6,753 bases of DNA from Saccharofermentans sp. (GTDB taxonomy: Bacteria; Bacillota_A; Clostridia; Saccharofermentanales; Saccharofermentanaceae): assembly GCA_024692105.1 (NCBI GenBank), contig JAILMZ010000151.1:1-6753 (forward strand), given 5' to 3'. The position numbers and the translations under genes were made by a program. Position 1 is the stretch's first letter. Each line of letters begins with the position of its first letter. Under the pieces are notes generated by a model that worked only from the letters and a program-made list of their open reading frames with translations, ran no database searches and had not been told where the DNA came from. Below, piece after piece: positions 1-6,617 of the stretch.

Positions 1-730
1 ATGCGAGACATACCTGGATATCAAGGGCTTTAATTTCACGGGAACCACGATGTACAGGATATATCAGAACAATCCCGATCTGTTCGACTGGAATGCGCTT
101 ACCGCGGAAGAACAAAAGCAGATGCAGGAATTCGACAAGTATTATGTCGAACCTGAATTCATAATGGTGACAGTCAATGCTCTGACACCTTATAACCATG
201 AGATATATCTGGAATCAAAGAGTTACAGCAGGTATTCGGGAAGAGACAGATTCCTTATCAACATGGGATATTCGGAAAGCGCAAAGAGCATGATAACGAT
301 GACATTCCCCGAGGTCGGCATCTATTCGTTCGATGAGATAACGGTTCAGTTCCAGCCCATGGATAGTTATGCTTCTCAGGTATCCGCATTAAAGGAAGAA
401 GTCCTGGAGAACATAGATCTGCATTCCGGCGGCACCGGCACTTGTCTTGTAACAGGCGAGATAACGGTATCCGAAGACAAGGTGTTGTTCCTGTCCATAC
501 CGTATTCGGAGGGCTGGAGCGCAACATTGGACGGCGAGCAGGTCACGATATACCGTGCAAACACAATGTACATGGGCATAGTGGTCCCGGCAGGCACGCA
601 CAATGTCGAACTTCATTATGTAACTCCGGGCGCCGGTGCGGGCCTTTGCATGACAATAGCCGGCATCCTTATCTGCGCAGGATATGCGGTATTCGGCAAG
701 ATTACGAAAAATCGGACAAAGAATACTTAA
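1..730 (+). CDS. YfhO-family membrane protein, C-terminal fragment (5' end off window)
   Basis: The reading frame is open from base 2, so the gene begins left of the window; 242 residues to the TAA at 728-730 are visible. Most of the visible part is an extracytoplasmic beta-rich domain. It contains a 'SIPYSEGWSATLDG' stretch followed by 'VPAGTHNVELHY', the pattern that closes YfhO-family proteins. One hydrophobic helix follows (about visible residues 213-232, starting AGLCMTIAGIL) and then a short basic tail (KITKNRTKNT), which should be cytoplasmic. Full-length YfhO proteins usually run to 800-900 residues with about a dozen membrane helices, so only the end is here. Known family role: YfhO resembles GT-C glycosyltransferases, and Bacillus and Listeria members act in sugar modification of lipoteichoic or wall teichoic acid using lipid-linked sugars. 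The role here is inferred from the family; the catalytic N-terminal part is not visible. No clear terminator follows it. Confidence 0.85.
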   Translation, partial: CETYLDIKGFNFTGTTMYRIYQNNPDLFDWNALTAEEQKQMQEFDKYYVEPEFIMVTVNALTPYNHEIYLESKSYSRYSGRDRFLINMGYSESAKSMITMTFPEVGIYSFDEITVQFQPMDSYASQVSALKEEVLENIDLHSGGTGTCLVTGEITVSEDKVLFLSIPYSEGWSATLDGEQVTIYRANTMYMGIVVPAGTHNVELHYVTPGAGAGLCMTIAGILICAGYAVFGKITKNRTKNT

Positions 731-759
731 AAAAACCTATATTATTCTTATTAGCGCGA

Positions 760-788
760 TTGACTAAAAAAATACTCCTGCCTAAAAT
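760..788 (+). promoter_or_regulatory. Candidate sigma-A promoter for the ABC exporter operon
   Basis: A -35 box TTGACT (760-765, 5/6 to consensus) and a -10 box TAAAAT (783-788, 5/6) are separated by exactly 17 bp. Transcription would start near 795, just upstream of the Shine-Dalgarno GGAGGG at 801-806, giving a very short leader to the ATG at 812. It lies in the 81-bp gap after the YfhO stop, so the exporter genes need not depend on read-through. No operator palindrome was recognised around it. Confidence 0.6.
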
Positions 789-800
789 TGTTAAGGTATC

Positions 801-806
801 GGAGGG
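801..806 (+). promoter_or_regulatory. Ribosome binding site of first ABC gene
   Basis: GGAGGG lies 5 nt upstream of the ATG at 812 and fixes that start. There is no competing in-frame start with a comparable site. Confidence 0.75.
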
Positions 807-811
807 TATAG

Positions 812-2542
812 ATGCAGGAAAGAAAAAAGACGATCATAGTCAACACGCTTCTGACTATTCTATTCATAACAGGTGAGGTAATCCTTGAGGTCCTCATCCC
901 AAACATCACGTCAGGCATGGTCAACGGCATAAAGGACGGCGTGCCTCTGGAAACAACCCTCAGCACCGGCGGACAGATGGCCATAGCAGCCGTAGTATCG
1001 CTGCTCTGCGGCTCTCTTGCCGGCAACTTCGCCGCCAAGGCTTCCGCTAATCTGGCTGGCGCTCTGAGACATGACATATTCAGGAAAGTCCAGAGCTTTT
1101 CCTTCAGCAATATCGATAAGTTCTCCACCTCGTCCCTGGTAACGAGGATGACAACGGATATCACCAATGTTCAGAATTCATACATGATGCTCATCAGGAC
1201 GGCAATAAGGTCGCCCTTCATGCTTGTATTCACGATAGTCATGGCTTTCAGGATGAGTGCAGAACTGGCAACGGCATTTGTCATCGTCGTCCCGGTAATG
1301 GCTTTCGGACTCATCATGATAGGTAAGTTCGCGATGCCTGCGTTCCGTGCGGTGTTCAAAAAGTACGACCGCATGAACGAGTCCATAGAAGAGAACGTCC
1401 GCGGCATGCGTGTGGTTAAGGGTTTCGCGAGAGAGCAGTACGAGACGGAGAAGTTCACCAAGGCATCAGACGGCATCAGGCGTGAATTCACCAAGGCTGA
1501 GAGGATCGTAAGCCTTAACGGACCTTTGATCGAGCTTTGCATGTACTTCGATACGGCATTTATCCTTTATGTAGGTGCCCAGATCGTAATAGGCAGCAAG
1601 GGTCAGGATATCGACGTCGGTCAGATCTCCGCGATGCTGACTTACGGCGCGATGATCCTGATGTCACTCATGATGATCTCCATGATCTATGTCATGCTGA
1701 CAATGTCGCTCGAATCGGTAAAGCGTATCAGAGAGGTCCTCAAAGAAGAGCCTTCCATCACCAATCCCGAGAACCCCGTAATGGAAGTTATCGACGGTTC
1801 AATAGAGTTCAGGGATGTTGCATTCAAGTATTCCGAGAATGCTTCGCGCGATGCACTCTTTGATATAGACCTTCACATCGACAGCGGCATGACAGTCGGA
1901 ATACTCGGAGGAACGGGCTCTTCCAAGACGACTCTCATCCAGCTCATCCCCAGGCTCTACGACGTTACTGACGGCGAGCTCAAAGTAGGAGGCATTAACG
2001 TAAAAAAATATGATGTGAAGACACTGAGAGATGCAGTGTCTGTCGTGCTTCAGAAGAACGAACTGTTCTCCGGCACCATCAGGGACAACCTCAAGTGGGG
2101 TAATGAGAATGCTTCAGACGACGAGATCATAGCCGCATGCAAGATCGCTCAGGCAGACGAGTTCATCTCACAGATGCCTGAAGGTTATGACACATATATA
2201 GAGCAGGGCGGAACGAACGTATCAGGCGGACAGAAACAGCGTCTGTGCATCGCGCGTGCCCTTCTCAAGAAGCCGAAGATCCTGATCCTGGACGATTCGA
2301 CATCAGCCGTTGATACAAGGACCGATGCGCTTATCCGCAAGGGATTCCGCGAGTATATCCCCGAGACGACGAAGATCATCATCGCGCAGCGTGTGGCTTC
2401 CGTCATGGACTGCGACATGATAGTCATCATGGACAACGGTAAGATCGCAGATAAGGGAACTCATACTGAGCTCATGGAAAGATGCGATATCTATCGCGAG
2501 ATATACGAAGAACAGACAAAGGGGGACGATGGCAATGACTGA
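812..2542 (+). CDS. Heterodimeric ABC exporter half, degenerate-site subunit (permease + ATPase)
   Basis: This is a 576-residue half-transporter: six predicted membrane helices (roughly 8-32, 55-75, 128-146, 152-174, 241-261, 274-298), then a nucleotide-binding domain from about 329. Motifs seen: A-loop Tyr340, Walker A GGTGSSKT (366-373), Q-loop Gln414, intact signature VSGGQ (470-474), Walker B ILILD ending at Asp494, D-loop SAVD (498-501). Two hydrolysis residues are altered: Asp495 replaces the catalytic Glu and Gln526 replaces the switch-loop His. In addition, Ser371 replaces the last Walker A Gly. This is the pattern of the catalytically weak partner in heterodimeric exporters such as TM287/288, BmrCD and LmrCD. 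Its intact VSGGQ should complete the competent ATP site formed with the other subunit. The protein has no C39 peptidase domain. The gene overlaps the next and is surely co-transcribed. Substrate is unknown; drug, lipid or peptide export are family possibilities. Confidence 0.95.
   Translation: MQERKKTIIVNTLLTILFITGEVILEVLIPNITSGMVNGIKDGVPLETTLSTGGQMAIAAVVSLLCGSLAGNFAAKASANLAGALRHDIFRKVQSFSFSNIDKFSTSSLVTRMTTDITNVQNSYMMLIRTAIRSPFMLVFTIVMAFRMSAELATAFVIVVPVMAFGLIMIGKFAMPAFRAVFKKYDRMNESIEENVRGMRVVKGFAREQYETEKFTKASDGIRREFTKAERIVSLNGPLIELCMYFDTAFILYVGAQIVIGSKGQDIDVGQISAMLTYGAMILMSLMMISMIYVMLTMSLESVKRIREVLKEEPSITNPENPVMEVIDGSIEFRDVAFKYSENASRDALFDIDLHIDSGMTVGILGGTGSSKTTLIQLIPRLYDVTDGELKVGGINVKKYDVKTLRDAVSVVLQKNELFSGTIRDNLKWGNENASDDEIIAACKIAQADEFISQMPEGYDTYIEQGGTNVSGGQKQRLCIARALLKKPKILILDDSTSAVDTRTDALIRKGFREYIPETTKIIIAQRVASVMDCDMIVIMDNGKIADKGTHTELMERCDIYREIYEEQTKGDDGND
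2518..2525 (+). promoter_or_regulatory. Ribosome binding site of second ABC gene, inside the first
   Basis: AAAGGGGG sits in the last codons of the upstream gene. It is only 3 nt from the ATG at 2529 but 9 nt from a second in-frame ATG at 2535 (the protein begins MAMTEN). Spacing favours 2535, which would shorten the protein by two residues. The embedded site fits translational coupling of the two subunits. Confidence 0.6.
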
Positions 2543-4505
2543 GAATAAGTCCAATGTAAAGCCAGCTAAGGCTCCCCAGGGATCAGGCAGACGCAAGGGT
2601 CCTGCTTCGATGGGCGATGTCATCGCTTCCGTAGACAGCCTCAAGAGGGTAATGAAACTGTACTTTAAGACCTTCCCCAAGCTTGCTCCGCTCGTAGGCG
2701 TATGCATCCTTGTAAGCGCATTTACTGCTGCGGTCCCGGCCGTATTCCAGCAGAAGGTCCTCAAGGTAATAGAAGGTGCTTATCTGACAGGCGACTGGGA
2801 AGCTGCCAAGCCCCAGATCCTGCACTATATCATTCCTTTGATCTGCTTGTATGCTCTTGCTCTTACATTGAGCATCGTTCAGTCGCAGGTCCTCGCATAC
2901 ATGACACAGAAGTTCCTTGCCAAGATGAGGGAAGATATGTTCTCCAAGATGCAGACACTCCCTCTGAGGTACTTTGACTCGCACAAGCACGGCGACATCA
3001 TGAGCCACTATACGAACGATATCGACACATTAAGGCAGTTCGTATCCATGGCGTTCCCGACGATGATCCGCGCCGGCGTCGTTGTGCTGTCGGTATTCTT
3101 CATCATGCTCTATTACAGCGTATGGCTGACTCTCATACTCTGCCTCGGCATAGTCCTCATGGCCTTCATCACGGGCAGGGTAGGAGCAGGCTCTTCGAAA
3201 TACTTCATGCGCCAGCAGAAAGCAGTCGCTTCCACGGAAGGTTTCGTCCAGGAGATGATGAACGGCCAGAAGGTCGTCAAGGTCTTCAATCACGAACCCC
3301 AGGCCATAGAGCAGTTCGATGTTCTCAACGACGGCCTTACATCCGACAGCGGCAAGGCTAACATGTACGCGAATGTCTTAGCTCCGGTCATCAACAATAT
3401 CGGAAACATCGTTTACGTTCTCATCGCTTCGCTGGGCGGCGTCATGATGTTCTTCGGATTCCCGAATCTTTCGATATCCGGTCTTGCTTTCGGCATCGAT
3501 ATCATGGTTCCGTTCCTTAACATGAGCAAGCAGTTCATGGGCAATATGAACCAGCTCACCATGCAGATGAATGCCATCGTCATGGCAGGCGCCGGCGCAC
3601 AGAGGATCTTTGATCTTATCGACAGGGAACCCGAGACCGACGACGGATATGTAACCCTCGTAACATGTGATGTCGCTGAAGACGGCACCATCACTGAGAC
3701 TGACCACACCACCGGTCATTGGGCATGGAAGCATCCCCACCAGGCAGACGGCACCATTACCTATACGGAGCTCAAGGGCGACGTAAGGCTTACGGATGTT
3801 GATTTCGAGTATATCCCCGGCAAGCAGGTCCTTTTCGACGTGTCCGTATTTGCAGAGCCGGGTCAAAAGGTTGCCTTTGTAGGCGCCACGGGTGCGGGCA
3901 AGACGACGATCACCAACCTCATCAACCGTTTCTACGATATTGCCGACGGTAAGATCAGATATGACGGTATCAACGTAAACAAGATAAAGAAGAGGGACTT
4001 AAGAAAGTCGCTGGGTCTCGTTCTTCAGGAGACAAACCTGTTTACGGGCAGCGTTATGGAGAATATCAGATACGGAAGGCTCAGTGCGACCGATGAGGAA
4101 TGCCGCGAGGCTGCAAGGCTTGCAGGCGCTGCCGATTTCATCGAGAGACTGCCGGAAGGATACGATACCGAACTGACGAACAACGGTTCGAACCTCTCGC
4201 AGGGCCAGAGACAGCTTATCGCAATCGCGAGAGCGGCTGTTGCAAATCCGCCTGTCATGATCCTCGATGAGGCGACTTCTTCGATCGATACGCGTACCGA
4301 GGCGATCGTTCAGCGCGGCATGGACAAGCTCATGGAAGGCCGCACGGTATTCGTTATCGCGCACAGACTGTCGACGGTAATGAACTCCGATGTCATCATG
4401 GTATTGGATCACGGCAAGATCATTGAGCGCGGTTCGCATGAGCAGCTCATTGCCGAGAAGGGCACATACTACCAGCTCTATACCGGTGCATTCGAGTTGG
4501 AATAA
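2529..4505 (+). CDS. Heterodimeric ABC exporter half, catalytic-site subunit (permease + ATPase)
   Basis: This 658-residue half-transporter is the partner of the upstream gene, which it overlaps by 14 bp (8 bp if it starts at 2535). A basic cytosolic N-terminus of about 45 residues precedes six membrane helices (roughly 50-73, 98-122, 178-196, 198-216, 286-308, 316-332). The nucleotide-binding domain begins near 416: A-loop Tyr428, Walker A GATGAGKT (452-459), Q-loop Gln500, signature LSQGQ (556-560), Walker B VMILD ending at Asp580, catalytic Glu581, D-loop SSID (584-587), switch His612. All hydrolysis residues are present. The signature has Gln for the first Gly, as expected of the subunit whose signature faces the degenerate site. 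It is longer than a usual half-transporter (about 580-600) because of the N-terminal extension and an acidic/His/Trp-containing insertion (about 375-414) between the membrane and ATPase domains. Pumping uses ATP at one competent site. The substrate is not evident. Confidence 0.95.
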   Translation: MAMTENKSNVKPAKAPQGSGRRKGPASMGDVIASVDSLKRVMKLYFKTFPKLAPLVGVCILVSAFTAAVPAVFQQKVLKVIEGAYLTGDWEAAKPQILHYIIPLICLYALALTLSIVQSQVLAYMTQKFLAKMREDMFSKMQTLPLRYFDSHKHGDIMSHYTNDIDTLRQFVSMAFPTMIRAGVVVLSVFFIMLYYSVWLTLILCLGIVLMAFITGRVGAGSSKYFMRQQKAVASTEGFVQEMMNGQKVVKVFNHEPQAIEQFDVLNDGLTSDSGKANMYANVLAPVINNIGNIVYVLIASLGGVMMFFGFPNLSISGLAFGIDIMVPFLNMSKQFMGNMNQLTMQMNAIVMAGAGAQRIFDLIDREPETDDGYVTLVTCDVAEDGTITETDHTTGHWAWKHPHQADGTITYTELKGDVRLTDVDFEYIPGKQVLFDVSVFAEPGQKVAFVGATGAGKTTITNLINRFYDIADGKIRYDGINVNKIKKRDLRKSLGLVLQETNLFTGSVMENIRYGRLSATDEECREAARLAGAADFIERLPEGYDTELTNNGSNLSQGQRQLIAIARAAVANPPVMILDEATSSIDTRTEAIVQRGMDKLMEGRTVFVIAHRLSTVMNSDVIMVLDHGKIIERGSHEQLIAEKGTYYQLYTGAFELE

Positions 4506-4605
4506 CCGATCAGGTTGTGTTACCAATTCGTTATTTGTGATTGAATAATCGCCGTGACAATATTAAAATAAAATGATTATAAATACGTTTGTGGAGGACG
4601 GTCGT
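4506..4605 (+). promoter_or_regulatory. Intergenic region with two candidate promoters for the lipoprotein gene
   Basis: This AT-rich gap holds two plausible promoters. One is TTGAAT (4541-4546), 17 bp, TAAAAT (4564-4569). The other is GTGACA (4554-4559, 5/6), 18 bp, TATAAA (4578-4583, 5/6), which would start transcription near 4590, right at the ribosome binding site. Either would make the lipoprotein gene independent of the exporter genes. I found no convincing terminator after the ABC stop at 4505; the short inverted repeats there have only 4-5 AT-rich pairs. Confidence 0.4.
4591..4597 (+). promoter_or_regulatory. Ribosome binding site that fixes the lipoprotein start
   Basis: GTGGAGG lies 8 nt before the ATG at 4606. 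It is inside the frame that would begin at the upstream ATG 4573, which has no such site in front of it, so 4606 is preferred. Confidence 0.7.
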
Positions 4606-5130
4606 ATGAGAAGCAGAGGGAAAGCAGCATCAGTAATATTGGTAATGATGCTCACACTTGTTCTTCTTGCGGGCTGTGGCGGCAAGAAAGTTACGCTCAG
4701 AAGGATTACATACGATCTCCCCAACGGTTATACGCAGAGCAGCAAGAATGGTGCTGATTCTGCCATATTCACTTCAAGGAACGGATTTGAGGATTCTTCG
4801 GTACTGAGATTCAGTTCAAGCCTGGGCAGTCTGTATGACAGTTCGACTTTTGACAAGGAATGCGTAAGATATGCCGACTCCTGCCTTAAATCGATTCCGG
4901 AAGTCAACGAGTACACTATAGTTACCAATACCAAGACCGAATGGCTGGGCATGCCGGCTATTAAGTTCTATTCAAATGCAGTATCCAATACGGGAAATGC
5001 ACTGGTCGTTGAAGGTATATTTGCTTACGATGTTGACAATAATGCCATCTACAGCATATCGTTGACCCGTCCGTCGAACGCCGGTGCAGGTGATTTCGAC
5101 AGTATCCTGAGCAAGGCATCGATCAACTAA
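4606..5130 (+). CDS. Small lipoprotein of unknown function
   Basis: This encodes 174 residues. The N-terminus is a typical lipoprotein signal: basic MRSRGK, a hydrophobic stretch (about 8-22) and the lipobox LAGC with Cys24 as the lipidated residue. After export and lipidation it should sit on the outer face of the membrane. The mature part (about 150 residues) has a 'DLPNGY' segment at 37-42, then alternating polar strands, 'WLGMPAIKFYSNAV' around 113-126 and an ending like '..YSISLTRPS...DFDSILSKASIN'. That arrangement loosely recalls PsbP/DcrB-like alpha-beta domains found in small clostridial lipoproteins; this is an impression, not a demonstrated match. Cys86 and Cys93 could form a disulfide. 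A start at 4573 would add 11 residues ahead of the signal and lacks a Shine-Dalgarno sequence. The gene is probably a single transcription unit, with candidate promoters in front and a terminator immediately after. I do not recognise a specific function. Confidence 0.85.
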   Translation: MRSRGKAASVILVMMLTLVLLAGCGGKKVTLRRITYDLPNGYTQSSKNGADSAIFTSRNGFEDSSVLRFSSSLGSLYDSSTFDKECVRYADSCLKSIPEVNEYTIVTNTKTEWLGMPAIKFYSNAVSNTGNALVVEGIFAYDVDNNAIYSISLTRPSNAGAGDFDSILSKASIN

Positions 5131-5160
5131 AAAATTAAGGCCTTAACAAAGGCCTTTTTT
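5131..5160. terminator. Bidirectional intrinsic terminator between converging genes
   Basis: AAGGCCTT (5137-5144) and AAGGCCTT (5149-5156) form a perfect 8-bp stem around an AACA loop. The stem is followed by T's to 5160 on the + strand. On the - strand the same stem is followed by AATTTTTT (5136 down to 5129). It can therefore stop both the lipoprotein transcript and the scfB transcript, whose stop codon lies 6 bp beyond the T run. Confidence 0.85.
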
Positions 5161-5165
5161 ATTGC

Positions 5166-6545
5166 TTATTCTTCTCCCGGTCTTTGCAGTCCCGAGGTCA
5201 GCAGTTTGACTGCGATCGCGCATTCGATGCGCTTGCAGAACAGTTTGCAGCCGTAATCGTATACACCCAGGATATCTCCGGTCGCGTGGTAAGCGTTGGC
5301 TGCGCACCCGCCGGAGCAATAAAGCTTTGCCCAGCAATCCTTGCACTCGGGTCTGCTGTATGCGTTGCACGAAGCGAAATGCGATCTCATGTCTGTGTTG
5401 GTAACGCCTTCGTAGATGTCTCCCATCTTGTACTTGTCATCGCCTACGAACTGGTGGCATGGATAGAGGTCTCCCCAGGGTGTCACCGCAAGATACTCCG
5501 TGCCGGAGCCGCATCCTGCAACTCTCTTGTAGATGCAGGGACCGCATGTGAGATCGAGCATGTAGTGATAAAAAGTGAATGGACGTCCTTCCTTATGTCT
5601 CTGTACCATGAGCCTTGCGAGCTCGTCGTACTGCTCGAAGATAACTGGCAGATCCTCTTCGGTAAGTGCAGAAGGGGAAGACGGGTCGGTTACGACCGGC
5701 TCCATTGAAAGCTCATTAAATCCCAGGTCGAGATAATGCTTGATGTCATTAAGGAAATCGGGGTTGTGGTGCGTGTATGTTCCGCGGATGTAGTAACTTT
5801 TGTCTCCGCGTTTCGCAACGAACCTCTGGAAGTTGGGCACGATCTTATCGTAAGAGCCGTTGCCTGCGTAGTCTACCCTGAACCTGTCGTTTACTTCTTT
5901 GCGTCCGTCGAGGGAGAGGACGACGTTGTGGAATTCCTTATTGGCGAACTCCGTTACCTCATCATCCAGCAGTACGCCGTTTGTCGTGAGGGTGAACCTG
6001 ATGTTCTTGTTATGGATCTTCTCCTGCTCTCTGCCGTATTCCGTGAGCCTTTTTACGACATCCCAGTTCATGAGCGGCTCTCCGCCGAAGAAGTCGATGT
6101 CCAGATTGTGGTGATAGCCGGAATTCTCGATAAGGAAATCTATCGCGCGCTTACCTACCTCATAGCTCATGATCGCACGCTCGCCGTGGTACTTACCCTG
6201 GCTTGCAAAGCAGTAAGAGCAGTTCAGGTTGCATGTGTGCGCGACATGCAGGCACAGAGCCTTAAGAGTGAAATTCCTTTTGGTGAAATCCCTTGCGAGG
6301 TTCTCGAATTTGTCCGGTGCATACAGTTTGCCGGCATCACGGAGAGAGTCGATGTCGCTGAGGCATTCCTCCGCATCGCTGCGGGATATTCCGTGTGCTT
6401 CCATCGCCTTGGCGATGACATCTTCTGCAGGCTCGGTCTCATACCACCTGATCATGTCATAAGCCACGGGATCGACCATGTGGATCGAGCCCGAGTGACA
6501 ATCAAGCACTATGTTAAGTCCGTCAAACTGATAGCAATGGATCAT
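5166..6545 (-). CDS. scfB: Thioether-forming SCIFF peptide maturase (radical SAM, SPASM domain)
   Basis: This 459-residue cytosolic enzyme installs Cys-to-Thr thioether crosslinks in the SCIFF peptide encoded just upstream. Domains in order: an N-terminal leader-binding (RRE/PqqD-like) region, about 1-90; a radical SAM barrel with the cluster motif C105-x3-C109-x2-C112 (CNLNCSYC) and the SAM-binding GGEP at 154-157; then a SPASM domain for two auxiliary iron-sulfur clusters. The SPASM ligands fit the family pattern: C345-x12-G358-x4-C363, then C401-x2-C404-x5-C410-x3-C414, then C433. Extra Cys at 334, 337, 393, 437 and 442 are also present. The length and the motif set match the characterised maturases CteB (Clostridium thermocellum) and Tte1186. 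The start at 6545 is preceded by GGTGAT (6548-6553), close to the ATG. The upstream terminator suggests expression by read-through from scfA. I see no missing catalytic residue. Identification is secure because the substrate gene is adjacent. Confidence 0.96.
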   Translation of the reverse strand: MIHCYQFDGLNIVLDCHSGSIHMVDPVAYDMIRWYETEPAEDVIAKAMEAHGISRSDAEECLSDIDSLRDAGKLYAPDKFENLARDFTKRNFTLKALCLHVAHTCNLNCSYCFASQGKYHGERAIMSYEVGKRAIDFLIENSGYHHNLDIDFFGGEPLMNWDVVKRLTEYGREQEKIHNKNIRFTLTTNGVLLDDEVTEFANKEFHNVVLSLDGRKEVNDRFRVDYAGNGSYDKIVPNFQRFVAKRGDKSYYIRGTYTHHNPDFLNDIKHYLDLGFNELSMEPVVTDPSSPSALTEEDLPVIFEQYDELARLMVQRHKEGRPFTFYHYMLDLTCGPCIYKRVAGCGSGTEYLAVTPWGDLYPCHQFVGDDKYKMGDIYEGVTNTDMRSHFASCNAYSRPECKDCWAKLYCSGGCAANAYHATGDILGVYDYGCKLFCKRIECAIAVKLLTSGLQRPGEE

Positions 6546-6547
6546 AA

Positions 6548-6553
6548 ATCACC
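6548..6553 (-). promoter_or_regulatory. Ribosome binding site of scfB
   Basis: On the - strand GGTGAT lies 2 nt before the ATG (6545-6543); its GGTG core is 4 nt away. This matches the 3' half of the AGGAGGTGATC consensus. It is a rather weak and close site, consistent with modest maturase synthesis. Confidence 0.5.
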
Positions 6554-6566
6554 AACCGTATTACAT

Positions 6567-6597
6567 AAAAAAAGGCCTCACACTTGATGAGACCCTT
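6567..6597 (-). terminator. Intrinsic terminator between scfA and scfB
   Basis: On the - strand AAGGGTCTCA (6597-6588) pairs with TGAGGCCTTT (6580-6571) around the 7-nt loop TCAAGTG. The stem has 10 pairs, two of them G-U, and is followed by T's to 6567. It begins 21 bases after the scfA stop and ends 21 bases before the scfB start. A partial terminator here would give abundant short scfA transcript and a smaller amount of scfA-scfB transcript. Confidence 0.75.
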
Positions 6598-6617
6598 AAT
6601 CTCTTAATTACCTAAGC

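Noticed and set aside
442..876. A + strand frame overlapping the YfhO end and the start of the first ABC gene
   Set aside because: It overlaps two genes with clear family matches, crosses the promoter and ribosome binding site region, and has an Arg/His/Gly-rich composition typical of a wrong frame.
2529..4505. A peptidase-containing bacteriocin exporter (C39 type) for the SCIFF peptide
   Set aside because: The N-terminal region before the first membrane helix is only about 45 basic residues with no Cys/His protease motifs.
4506..4550. Terminator after the second ABC gene
   Set aside because: Only short AT-rich inverted repeats (for example GATT-gaat-AATC at 4539-4550) are present, with no stable stem plus T run.
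4573..4605. Upstream ATG as the start of the lipoprotein
   Set aside because: It would put 11 polar residues ahead of the signal peptide, has no Shine-Dalgarno sequence, and overlaps the good GTGGAGG site that serves the ATG at 4606.
5736..6587. A long + strand open frame (283 codons) opposite scfB
   Set aside because: It lies wholly antisense to the well-supported radical SAM gene, has no ribosome binding site, runs through the scfB ribosome binding region, and its protein resembles no family. It is a by-product of codon bias.
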